A stretch of DNA of 37,062 nucleotides from Domibacillus aminovorans. GTDB lineage: Bacteria; Bacillota; Bacilli; Bacillales; Domibacillaceae. This document shows positions 7,861-15,594 of this stretch, in pieces (the stretch's first letter is position 1; each line of letters opens with the position of its first letter). A program made the translations under genes and the position numbers. Below the pieces are notes generated by a model. The model searched no databases, had not been told where the DNA came from, and saw only the letters and a list, made by a program, of their open reading frames with translations. Location of the stretch: positions 1 through 37,062 of the forward strand of contig NZ_LQWY01000045.1 of the NCBI RefSeq assembly GCF_001643235.1, given 5' to 3'.

Positions 7861-8415
7861 ATGGACCGCACAGCAATAGCAAAGCAAGAAGAAACACATT
7901 TATTTCATGTACGTTATTTATCTAAAATGAAGGGAAAAGGGAGAAGTCCATTACAGGTAAATGTAAAGGACGCGATAACCGGGCTAATCGGTGGATTTTT
8001 AAGCATTTTCGCTTTAGTTCTTTTAACAAACATGACATCAGCCGAATGGTTAATGGCTCCATTTGGTGCAAGCTGTGTACTGGCATTTGGTGTTTGGAAC
8101 GCACCATTATCACAGCCGCGGAATATTATTGGTGGCCACTTTGTTTCAACATTCGTTGGTTTAGCAACCTATCATGTTTTTGGTGATGAGCCTTGGGCAA
8201 TTGGTTTAGCTGTTGGCTTAGCGATTGCAGCTATGATGATGACAAAAACGACGCACCCACCAGCAGGGGCAGATCCACTCGTTGTGATGCTGGGCGGGTA
8301 CAGTTGGAGTTATTTAATTACGCCTGTTTTAATCGGCTCTTTGATAATTGTTTTCTTTGCACTGATGATCAATAATTTGCGCAGTAACCGAGAATATCCA
8401 ACTTTTTGGATATGA
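7861..8415 (+). CDS. HPP family integral membrane protein
   Basis: This 184-residue membrane protein carries the family-defining HPPAGADPL (about residues 132-140). Four or so hydrophobic segments begin near residue 37, and the motif MAPFGASCVLAFG is conserved in the family. HPP proteins are small transporter-like proteins; some cyanobacterial and plant members take part in nitrite transport, but the substrate here is unknown. The start is supported by AAAAGGAGGAGG 6 nt upstream. The DinB-like gene begins 25 nt downstream and may be co-transcribed. Confidence 0.87.
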   Translation: MDRTAIAKQEETHLFHVRYLSKMKGKGRSPLQVNVKDAITGLIGGFLSIFALVLLTNMTSAEWLMAPFGASCVLAFGVWNAPLSQPRNIIGGHFVSTFVGLATYHVFGDEPWAIGLAVGLAIAAMMMTKTTHPPAGADPLVVMLGGYSWSYLITPVLIGSLIIVFFALMINNLRSNREYPTFWI

Positions 8416-8440
8416 TAATGAATATTTAGGAGGAAAAAGG

Positions 8441-8914
8441 ATGAAAAACTACATCTTCAAGCAATTAAGATTTGTTCGGGACAATACGATTGGTCACGTT
8501 TCAGAAATGAATGAAGAGACATCACTTTTCATACCAGAAGGATTCAACAACAATATTAAATGGAATCTAGGACATATATATGTTGTACAAGAAAAGTTTC
8601 CCTTTCATTTTGTTGGAGAAAAAATGATAATACCGGATCATTTTACGGAATTATTCAGTCCTGGCACTAAGCCAGTCGATTGGGGAGAACGGATGTTACC
8701 AACGATTCATGAATTAATCCAATTGCTTGAAAATCAAGTCAATAGGATTGAGCAAGCATTAGAATTTCGGATGAAAGAAGCGATAGAGCAGCCGTACACA
8801 ACGTCCACAGGTCTTACTTTATCAACAGTAGAAGAATTTCTTAGCTTTTGCTTATACCATGAAGGAATGCACTTTGACGCGATTAAATCTATCAAACGAA
8901 TGATTCGAAGTTAA
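8441..8914 (+). CDS. DinB/YfiT-like putative metal-dependent protein
   Basis: This 157-residue protein belongs to the DinB four-helix-bundle superfamily. Three histidines in family positions probably bind metal: the WNLGHIY His near residue 46 and the two in CLYHEGMHFDAIK near residues 140 and 144. Many Bacillus paralogues exist; some are bacillithiol- or mycothiol-dependent transferases, but nothing here fixes the substrate. A strong ribosome-binding site (AGGAGG) precedes the ATG. There is no obvious terminator before the next gene. Confidence 0.82.
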   Translation: MKNYIFKQLRFVRDNTIGHVSEMNEETSLFIPEGFNNNIKWNLGHIYVVQEKFPFHFVGEKMIIPDHFTELFSPGTKPVDWGERMLPTIHELIQLLENQVNRIEQALEFRMKEAIEQPYTTSTGLTLSTVEEFLSFCLYHEGMHFDAIKSIKRMIRS

Positions 8915-8999
8915 CTGTATCCTATTTTCATCATGCCCGTCTCAATTCCCTGCACAATGGGTATAACACTATAATGATCAGTGCATTGAGGAGGGAAAT

Positions 9000-9845
9000 A
9001 TGATGAAATGGCAGGGGAGAAGAGGAAGTTCAAATGTTGAAGACCGCCGGGGGATGAGTGGAAAAGCGGTTCTCGGTGGCGGAATTGGCGGGGTAGGATT
9101 AATTATTGTGATTGTTTTTACGCTGTTGGGCGGCAATCCGGGCGAATTGCTGGGCGGTCTTTCCGGTACGGACAGTGGTGCACCTTATGAAGAAACTGAT
9201 CAGGAGCGGGAACTCGCCCAGTTTGTGTCGGTTGTCTTAGCCGATACAGAAGACGTGTGGACAGAGATTTTTCGTGAAGAAGGAATGCAGTACAAAGAGC
9301 CGACATTGGTGCTTTATTCTGGTAGTGTCCAGTCTGCATGCGGGGCAGCTGGTTCATCGGTGGGCCCGTTTTATTGTCCAGGTGACCAGAAGCTATATAT
9401 CGATTTAAGCTTTTATCAAGAATTACAAAATAATTTTAAGGCACCTGGCGATTTTGCAATGGCATATGTTATTGCCCATGAAGTCGGCCATCATGTGCAG
9501 ACGTTGTTGGGAACTTCTCAGAAGGTGAACGCTCTTCGTGGAAAAGTGAGTCAGGAAGAGTACAACCAGAACTCCGTGAAATTGGAACTGCAGGCCGATT
9601 ATTATGCGGGCGTGTGGGCACACCATGCGGAAGGGATGAATGTGCTTGAAGAAGGGGATCTTGAAGAAGCGCTGACGGCAGCAAGTGCTGTCGGGGATGA
9701 TACGATTCAAAAGCGAGCGCAGGGATATGTCGTGCCGGAAAGCTTTACTCATGGGACGTCTGAACAGCGGCAACACTGGTTTTACAGGGGATTCCAATCA
9801 GGCAATCTGCAAAATGGCAATACATTTAATGCAGGGGATTTATAA
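9000..9845 (+). CDS. YpfJ-type neutral zinc metallopeptidase, membrane-anchored
   Basis: The protein has 281 residues. A basic N-terminus precedes one hydrophobic, Gly-rich segment (residues 23-48) that acts as a signal anchor. The bulk is then the neutral zinc metallopeptidase domain of the YpfJ family. The zinc site IAHEVGHHVQ is near residue 159, and the downstream ELQADYYAGVWAHH supplies the third ligand. A QRQHWFYRGFQSG segment close to the C-terminus is also typical. Members are widespread and poorly characterised; extracytoplasmic proteolysis is an inference. GAGGAGGG precedes the start, which could be either of two adjacent ATG codons, and a TATAAT lies at 8970-8975. Confidence 0.88.
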   Translation: MMKWQGRRGSSNVEDRRGMSGKAVLGGGIGGVGLIIVIVFTLLGGNPGELLGGLSGTDSGAPYEETDQERELAQFVSVVLADTEDVWTEIFREEGMQYKEPTLVLYSGSVQSACGAAGSSVGPFYCPGDQKLYIDLSFYQELQNNFKAPGDFAMAYVIAHEVGHHVQTLLGTSQKVNALRGKVSQEEYNQNSVKLELQADYYAGVWAHHAEGMNVLEEGDLEEALTAASAVGDDTIQKRAQGYVVPESFTHGTSEQRQHWFYRGFQSGNLQNGNTFNAGDL

Positions 9846-9982
9846 TGAAAGAGTTGTCTCAAAGCGAGATGTTTTTTGATGAGTAGAAGAACTAAACATT
9901 TCAGATCCTGCTGCTTTTCCCCTTCACTCCATACATTGTAGTATAATCAAATGGATAAAATGATGAGTTGGAGGAGAATAAA

Positions 9983-10300
9983 ATGGAAAAGTTACAGTCA
10001 TTGGAGCAATTTGAAAAACTGAAAAAGAATGAGCGTGTTGTCTTTATGTTTTCTGCAGACTGGTGCCCGGACTGCCGTGTCATTGAGCCGATTTTACCTA
10101 GTATTGAAGCAGATTATCCGGAATATCAATTTATCTATGTGGATCGTGATGGGTTCATCGATTTGTGCGGCGAACTGAGTATTTTCGGCATTCCGAGTTT
10201 TGTGGCGTTTCATGAAGGAGAAGAAGCTGGCCGCTTTGTCAGCAAAGACCGGAAAACGAAAGAAGAAATTGAAGCGTTTTTGAACAGTTTGTCTGCTTAA
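9983..10300 (+). CDS. Thioredoxin-like protein (WCPDC motif)
   Basis: This 105-residue cytoplasmic protein has a thioredoxin fold. The redox motif is SADWCPDC (about residues 24-31), followed by a VDRDGF strand, the conserved cis-proline region FGIPSF, and a C-terminal helix. It corresponds to the YtpP/YdbP-like small thioredoxin group of Bacillus, probably acting in disulfide reduction, though not the main TrxA. The ATG at 9983 is favoured because GGAGGAG lies 6 nt before it; an upstream TTG at 9968 would overlap that site. TATAAT at 9942-9947 is a likely -10 element. Confidence 0.85.
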   Translation: MEKLQSLEQFEKLKKNERVVFMFSADWCPDCRVIEPILPSIEADYPEYQFIYVDRDGFIDLCGELSIFGIPSFVAFHEGEEAGRFVSKDRKTKEEIEAFLNSLSA

Positions 10301-10433
10301 GTGTTTTTGTTAAAGGGATATCTTTAATCAGAAGTTTCTTTATGTAGATTTAGCTTGTCATCTGTCCAATAGGAATTATCGTTAGTTCGATAATAATGAA
10401 TGATTACGGCCAATTTGATTTCAGTCAACATTA

Positions 10434-10465
10434 ACTGTCTGGCCTTTTTTGTGAGGCCAGACAGT
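10434..10465. repeat. Perfect 12-bp hairpin after the thioredoxin gene
   Basis: ACTGTCTGGCCT pairs exactly with AGGCCAGACAGT around TTTTTGTG. The T-run is in the loop, so this full stem is not a standard terminator. A shorter alternative stem (GGCCA near 10408 with TGGCC at 10439) would put the T-run directly after it and could terminate the thioredoxin transcript. Confidence 0.55.
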
Positions 10466-10503
10466 CAAATTGCTTATTTAAAGATTTTATACTCCAAATT
10501 TAT

Positions 10504-10827
10504 TCAATGAGCGTCAGGAAATACTCTTTGAACGGCGTCAGTAAATTCTTCCAATCCTTCTACGAGCTGTCCTTGATTAATTTTTTCGCCGTAATCTTTC
10601 ATCTGCTTTACAAAATCAGGGTTTGCTGATACATAAACTTTTTGAATTTCTGTATCTTCCGCTTTTACTTCATTTGCAATTTTGTCCTCAAGATCCTTTG
10701 TCACTTCGTCATTGTTTTGATCTGTCAATACGACGGCAGCATAGGCCGTCTCATCTGCGACGATAACAGAAGCAGTATCTATTTCGTCTAATTTAACAAT
10801 ACGGTCCGTAGCCTTATTATAAGCTCA
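10504..10827 (-). pseudogene. YhcN/YlaJ-family sporulation lipoprotein, N-terminally truncated
   Basis: About 107 codons remain open from near 10827 to the TGA at 10504. They start AYNKATDRIVKLDEID and continue with DETAYAAVVL and VYVSANPDFVKQMKDYGEKI, the conserved C-terminal domain of YhcN/YlaJ spore lipoproteins. Signal peptide, lipobox cysteine and start codon are missing: an in-frame TGA and the terminator of the neighbouring EamA gene come directly upstream. A short internal deletion is also likely, because VEGLEEFTD lacks one residue of the usual VEGLFEEFTD. It is probably not expressed. Confidence 0.75.
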
Positions 10828-10886
10828 AAAAAATCCTTTGTAATGGAGAAACAGATGGTTCCTGTCTAACTCCATTACAAAGGATT
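10828..10886 (-). terminator. Terminator of the EamA transporter gene
   Basis: A perfect 17-bp stem (AATCCTTTGTAATGGAG at 10832-10848 with its complement at 10870-10886) is followed on the minus strand by a T-run (A-run 10828-10833 on the plus strand). Confidence 0.9.
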
Positions 10887-10936
10887 ACTTTACGTTATAA
10901 AATTAATAATGATCAAAAAGTATAAAGTAAGGGCTA

Positions 10937-11905
10937 TTAAGAGACATTTATCTGTGATTGCTTCCTGAGAGAGAAAGCTGTTCTTTTCTTTTGATGTAAT
11001 CTTAAAAATAGATTATTAGAGATTAAAGAAACGATAATTAAAATGGTCCCAATCATATCAAAAGAAGTTATTTTATAACCTTGTACGATCGAAATAATGA
11101 GCGTAGTGACTGGAACAAAGTTAATAAAAAGGATTCCATTCAAAGGTGAAAGGATACCGATTCCAATGTTCCATCCAAGTAAAGCGATGAGACCTGGAAA
11201 AATAATCATAAATAATAAGTCTGGACTTACTATTTTTATAGTTTCAACAGTTGGTACAGGAATATGGCCTAAAAAAGTAGCCGCTAAAACGATAGCTGAA
11301 GCTGTTGCTGTTCCTAGTAAACAGCTTAATGTTGAATATCGTAGTGCTGACCAATCGCCAAACTGATTTCCACCGATCGTATAAACAACCCAGCCAACGA
11401 CGGCAATGAATATGAACAATGCAGGGATGAAATCACTTGTTGCGGTCACGAACGTTTGAATATCTCCTTTCGTAATGACGAGAGAAACACCGATGAAAGC
11501 AACAAAAACGCATAATAGTGTGAATACATGGGGTTGATTTCTTTTAAAGATCCAAAGTAAAACAATCGATATCATTGGCATTAACGATTCCATAATGGAT
11601 GCAAGCATCACACCCGATTCACCCAATAAATCTTGACCCCAAAAGATAAGTAAATTATAAACGGCAAAGGCCATTGATCCAAAGAACCATAAAGGCAGTC
11701 CCCTTCCTTCTAATCGAAATGCTTGTATTCCCTCTTTCCAAAAAAGAATAGCGATTAAGAGGACCGTTACAGATCCGTAACGAATAATCGTAAAATAGAA
11801 CGGATCAATATATTGGAACGCATGATTGGCTACTGGAAACATAGCCCCCCATGAAATGCTGGCAACTAAACATAATAAAGCCCCTATTACTACATTGTTT
11901 TTCAA
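10937..11905 (-). CDS. EamA/DMT-family exporter
   Basis: This integral membrane protein of about 322 residues has ten hydrophobic segments and two EamA repeats, typical of the drug/metabolite transporter superfamily. WGAMFPVANHA near the N-terminus and ILSPLNGILFINFVPVTT in the second repeat are characteristic. Such proteins usually export amino acids or other metabolites. I prefer the TTG at 11905, because AAGGTGGAG lies a few nt upstream of it, while the ATG at 11923 has no visible ribosome-binding site. The gene is transcribed divergently from the LysR gene, a common regulator/target pairing, and ends at a strong terminator (10828-10886). Confidence 0.88.
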   Translation of the reverse strand: MKNNVVIGALLCLVASISWGAMFPVANHAFQYIDPFYFTIIRYGSVTVLLIAILFWKEGIQAFRLEGRGLPLWFFGSMAFAVYNLLIFWGQDLLGESGVMLASIMESLMPMISIVLLWIFKRNQPHVFTLLCVFVAFIGVSLVITKGDIQTFVTATSDFIPALFIFIAVVGWVVYTIGGNQFGDWSALRYSTLSCLLGTATASAIVLAATFLGHIPVPTVETIKIVSPDLLFMIIFPGLIALLGWNIGIGILSPLNGILFINFVPVTTLIISIVQGYKITSFDMIGTILIIVSLISNNLFLRLHQKKRTAFSLRKQSQINVS

Positions 11906-11923
11906 AAAAATCTCCACCTTCAT

Positions 11924-12039
11924 TCATGATCAACATTCATTAAACTACAAAAATCGACATCATGTAAAACGAGTAATAATGATGTTTGGAATCAATTTTA
12001 GTGATATCATAGAAACAGCAATGAGAAGGGGATGAGGAA
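11924..12039. promoter_or_regulatory. Divergent promoter region between EamA and LysR genes
   Basis: The AT-rich 116-bp region must contain both promoters and probably the LysR operator. I do not see a convincing T-N11-A dyad or a clear -35/-10 pair, so the assignment is positional. Confidence 0.4.
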
Positions 12040-12921
12040 ATGGAGTTTAAAGATTTGCAAGTATTCCAAATGGTCGCAAAAAAGGGGACGATGACAGGAG
12101 CAGCGAAAGAACTCAATTACGTACAATCCAACGTTACAGCCAGAATTCAAAAGCTCGAAGCTGAACTGAATACCCCACTGTTTAACCGTCATAATCGTGG
12201 AATGATTTTAACACCTGAAGGAAAAAAACTATTATTATACAGTGAAAAAATACTGTCTTTAGCAAATGAAGCGAAAAAAATCATCAGGGATTCGGAAGAA
12301 CCTTCTGGTAAATTAGAGATTGGTTCTGTTGAAACGGTCATTAAACTACCGATTATTTTATCTGCCTATAATAAAAAATATACACATGTTGATCTATCAC
12401 TCGTTACAGGCGTCACTGAGCAATTGCAAGAGGAAGTGCTGAATTGTCGACTAGATGGGGCTTTTGTGACGGAAGCAGGTCGCCATCCAGATCTGGTTCA
12501 TCATAGTGTTTTTCAAGAAGAACTTGTTTTAATATCGGACCTGACACCAACATCATTCGAACAGTTAAAAAGCAAACCATTTTTATGCTTTAGTAGAGGA
12601 TGCGGCTACCGGGCAAAACTGGAAGATTGGTTCAAAGATGAAAAAATAACGCCCAAAAAAATCATGGAATTCGGAACATTAGAAACGATTTTAGGTAGTG
12701 TTGTCGCAGGTCTCGGCATCACATTTGTTCCTAAATCATCTGTTTCTTATTTAGAAGAAAAGGGACTCATTCAATGTCATTCTATCCCCGAAAAATATAG
12801 TAAAATCAACACAATTTTTATTAGACGTGCGGATACGTACTTAACATCAACCGTTGAAAAATTTATTGAAACGATTGATTTTTGTAAAGAAGAAACGGAT
12901 TATCCTTTGTCTTTTGTTTGA
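12040..12921 (+). CDS. LysR-family transcriptional regulator
   Basis: This 293-residue protein has an N-terminal winged HTH (residues 1-60; FQMVAKKGTMTGAAKELN then QSNVTARIQKLE) and a substrate-binding domain (about 90-290). Family hallmarks such as TPLFNRHNRGMILTPEG and GLGITFVPKSS are present. It most likely controls the divergent EamA exporter in response to that exporter's substrate, and itself by autorepression. GGGGATGAGG precedes the ATG. The response regulator gene starts only 36 nt after the stop with no terminator between, so read-through into it is possible. Confidence 0.92.
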   Translation: MEFKDLQVFQMVAKKGTMTGAAKELNYVQSNVTARIQKLEAELNTPLFNRHNRGMILTPEGKKLLLYSEKILSLANEAKKIIRDSEEPSGKLEIGSVETVIKLPIILSAYNKKYTHVDLSLVTGVTEQLQEEVLNCRLDGAFVTEAGRHPDLVHHSVFQEELVLISDLTPTSFEQLKSKPFLCFSRGCGYRAKLEDWFKDEKITPKKIMEFGTLETILGSVVAGLGITFVPKSSVSYLEEKGLIQCHSIPEKYSKINTIFIRRADTYLTSTVEKFIETIDFCKEETDYPLSFV

Positions 12922-12957
12922 GTTAGCATTTTTCAAAAAAATAGAAGGAGATTGGTA

Positions 12958-13659
12958 ATGTTTAAAATATTTATTATTGAAGACGACCAACAACTCGTCC
13001 ATTTACTTGTCGATCATTTACACAAATTTGGCTATGATGCAAAACCCGTCAACAATTTCGAGAAAGTACGCACTCAATTTGAACAATATAGCCCACATCT
13101 CGTGTTATTAGATGTCAACTTACCAAAATTTGATGGATATTATTGGTGTCGTCAAATTCGGACTATATCCACTTGTCCCATTCTATTCATATCGGCACGG
13201 GACAGTAAAATGGATCAAGTGATGGCGCTTGAAAATGGGGCTGATGATTACATAACGAAACCGTTCGATTACGAAATTGTTATAGCGAAAATTAATAGCC
13301 ATCTTCGTCGTGCGTATGGTACTTATGCTAGTTCACATAATGAGCGGGCTATAACGATTACCGGATTAACACTTGATGTGGAACGGTTAATTCTTTCTTT
13401 ACACGATAAAACGATTGAACTCAGTCACACAGAAGCAAAAATTTTAGATGAATTAATGAAAAAGTCCGAACGAGTCGTCAGCCGCGATCGACTGTTAGAA
13501 AAAATATGGGATGACCAAGCGTTCGTTGATGACAATACGCTTAACGTGTACGTAACACGCGTACGAAAAAAATTAGCTTTATTACATATTAGTGATGCAC
13601 TTCAAACGATTCGAGGTCAAGGGTATCGGCTCGTTCCAAACTGGAGGGATGAGGTATGA
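12958..13659 (+). CDS. Bce-type response regulator (OmpR family)
   Basis: This 233-residue regulator has a receiver domain (1-115): acidic pair ED at residues 8-9, phospho-acceptor Asp in LLLDVNLPK (about 53) and Lys in ITKPFD (about 102). The OmpR winged helix (about 130-230) ends in the usual RGQGYRL. Start is the ATG with GAAGGAG 7 nt upstream; an earlier TTG overlaps that region. With the kinase overlapping at ATGA and the ABC genes downstream, it belongs to the BceR/PsdR/YxdJ group that activates peptide-antibiotic transporters. A matching operator stands before the ABC genes at 14728. Confidence 0.93.
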   Translation: MFKIFIIEDDQQLVHLLVDHLHKFGYDAKPVNNFEKVRTQFEQYSPHLVLLDVNLPKFDGYYWCRQIRTISTCPILFISARDSKMDQVMALENGADDYITKPFDYEIVIAKINSHLRRAYGTYASSHNERAITITGLTLDVERLILSLHDKTIELSHTEAKILDELMKKSERVVSRDRLLEKIWDDQAFVDDNTLNVYVTRVRKKLALLHISDALQTIRGQGYRLVPNWRDEV

Positions 13660-14627
13660 AACTTTTCTTTCGGGAACAGCTACCGCTTATTTTCATTTAC
13701 TTTTTTCAATTATTCGTCATCTCATTCGTTTATTGGCTTGATGGATACCGCGATGTGAAAATGACTTTATATGCGTCTTTATTAAGCAGTGTCCTGCTGA
13801 TTGGCTATCTCGCCTTTCGCTATATGACGAATCGGTCCTTTTATCATCGATTAGAAAAACCGCTCATTTCTATGGAGGACTTTACGAACGAAGCGCAGCA
13901 AACACCATTAGCTGACGGTTTACAGCAACTTTTAATCAGCCAATTTCGCCACTATCGAGCAGACATAAACAATTATAAGCATAAATTAAACGGCCATATT
14001 CAATTTATCAATCAATGGGTTCACCAGATGAAGACACCTTTATCTGTCATTCATTTAATGATCCAAGACGAGGATGAACCTCGCTGCATAGCGATTGGCG
14101 ATGAACTTGATCGTTTAAAAAAAGGATTGGAAATGGTTCTATATACGGCACGTCTTGATACGTTTGAACAAGACTTTTACGTGGAGACTATTCATTTAGA
14201 AACCGTTATTCGGTCCGTCACCTCCAATCAAAAACGATTATTTATTCGCAAACGTGTTTTTCCATCTATTCAAATCGATGGAAATTTGACGATTACTTCA
14301 GATGAAAAATGGCTGTCATTTCTGTTGACCCAAATTATTACAAATGCTGTCCGTTATACAATCGAGGAAAATCGAAAAATATACTTTCATAGCTACAAGC
14401 ATGGAGCGGACACAATAGTAGAAATTCAAGATGAAGGCGTTGGAATTCCAAGAAGTGACTTGCCACGTGTCTTTGATCCTTATTTTACGGGCGAAAATGG
14501 CCGTAACTTTCAAGAATCAACCGGCATGGGTTTGTATCTTGTGAAACAAATTTGTGAAAAGCTTGGTCATCGTATCGAAATTGAATCTACTGTTCATCAA
14601 GGGACGACTGTTCGTATCATCTTCTAG
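13656..14627 (+). CDS. Bce-type intramembrane-sensing histidine kinase
   Basis: This 323-residue kinase has two transmembrane segments (about 10-29 and 37-58) with almost no extracellular loop, the hallmark of BceS-like kinases that sense through their partner transporter. The phosphorylated His is in WVHQMKTPLSV (about 122). ATP-binding motifs are NAVRYT (N box), DEGVGIP (G1), FDPYFTG (F box) and GMGLYLVK (G2). It shares an ATGA overlap with the response regulator, so the two are translationally coupled. The expected signal is flux through the BceAB-type transporter at 14824-17473 rather than the peptide itself. Confidence 0.93.
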   Translation: MKLFFREQLPLIFIYFFQLFVISFVYWLDGYRDVKMTLYASLLSSVLLIGYLAFRYMTNRSFYHRLEKPLISMEDFTNEAQQTPLADGLQQLLISQFRHYRADINNYKHKLNGHIQFINQWVHQMKTPLSVIHLMIQDEDEPRCIAIGDELDRLKKGLEMVLYTARLDTFEQDFYVETIHLETVIRSVTSNQKRLFIRKRVFPSIQIDGNLTITSDEKWLSFLLTQIITNAVRYTIEENRKIYFHSYKHGADTIVEIQDEGVGIPRSDLPRVFDPYFTGENGRNFQESTGMGLYLVKQICEKLGHRIEIESTVHQGTTVRIIF

Positions 14628-14727
14628 CAACCAAACTTAAAAACATTTCATCTTCATTCTCCCGCAACGATCCGTTAAACTAAAACCTTTACTTCCACCA
14701 TTTGATCCTCTTTTGCCTTCGTCTACC

Positions 14728-14763
14728 TTACAAATGTGTAAGCTAACTGTAAGATTATTAAAT
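14728..14763 (+). promoter_or_regulatory. BceR-type operator and promoter for the ABC genes
   Basis: The perfect dyad TTACA-AATG-TGTAA (14728-14741) fits the known Bce-like regulator consensus TnACA-N4-TGTAA. A further half-site (ACTGTAAG, 14746-14753) follows one turn later, and a TTAAAT -10-like element lies at about 14758. This is the right place for phosphorylated regulator to activate bceAB-type transcription, 60-95 nt before the ATPase start. Confidence 0.8.
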
Positions 14764-14823
14764 AGTCGAATGGGCCAAATTCTAGATAAAATAAAGAGAC
14801 AATTTGAACAGGGAGTGAAGTGA

Positions 14824-15594
14824 ATGTCGATTTTAGATGTGAAACATATAGAAAAAATCTATGAAGGAAAAGTTGCGCATAAAGCGTTAGACAATATAAA
14901 TTTTTCGATAGAGAAAGGCGAGTTTGTTGGGATTATGGGTCCTTCAGGGAGTGGGAAAACAACCCTCCTAAACTTAATTGCAACGATTGATCGGCCAACA
15001 TCTGGTGAAATATTTATTAATGGAAAAAATCCACATGTGTTAAATCGAAAAGAAACAGCGTTATTTAGGAGACATGAGCTTGGCTTTGTCTTTCAACATT
15101 TTAATTTGCTCGATACACTTACAGTTGAAGAAAACATCGTCCTGCCGCTCACACTTGATGGTGAAAGTGTTCGTGAGATGGACAACAAGCTCCACGAGGT
15201 GACGGGAAAACTAGGAATCGATCAAATTTTGAAAAAACGAACGTATGAAATCTCCGGTGGACAAATGCAGCGAACAGCGATCGCTCGTTCGATCATACAT
15301 AGACCATCCCTTATTTTAGCCGATGAACCGACTGGCAACTTAGATTCAAAATCTTCGAGAGACGTGATGGAAACATTGACATCCATTAATAAAGAAGATG
15401 GTGCAACGGCTTTAATGGTTACGCACGATGCGGTCGCTGCAAGCTATTGCCATCGCGTCATTTTTATAAAAGATGGACAACTCTATAATGAAATCTATCG
15501 CGGTGATAACCGTCAGGCATTTTTCCAAAAGATTATTGATATGCTTGCTTTGTTAGGAGGGGACAGCCATGACCTTTCCACAGTTCGTCTTTAG
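14824..15594 (+). CDS. BceA-type peptide-antibiotic ABC transporter ATPase
   Basis: This 256-residue ATPase of the MacB/LolD-like BceA subgroup has a Walker A motif GPSGSGKTT (about 39-47), Q-loop VFQHFNLLD, signature ISGGQMQRTAIAR (about 142) and Walker B ILADEPTGNLDS (about 167). With BceB it forms the transporter that protects against cell-wall-active peptides by releasing them from lipid II-cycle targets, and it also acts as co-sensor for the kinase. The GTGAAG stretch before the ATG is a modest ribosome-binding site. The gene overlaps the permease by 26 nt. Confidence 0.93.
   Translation: MSILDVKHIEKIYEGKVAHKALDNINFSIEKGEFVGIMGPSGSGKTTLLNLIATIDRPTSGEIFINGKNPHVLNRKETALFRRHELGFVFQHFNLLDTLTVEENIVLPLTLDGESVREMDNKLHEVTGKLGIDQILKKRTYEISGGQMQRTAIARSIIHRPSLILADEPTGNLDSKSSRDVMETLTSINKEDGATALMVTHDAVAASYCHRVIFIKDGQLYNEIYRGDNRQAFFQKIIDMLALLGGDSHDLSTVRL

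Noticed and set aside
9118-9797. Long minus-strand open frames inside the zinc peptidase gene
   Set aside because: Shadows of a well-supported gene with HEVGHH motif and ribosome-binding site on the plus strand.
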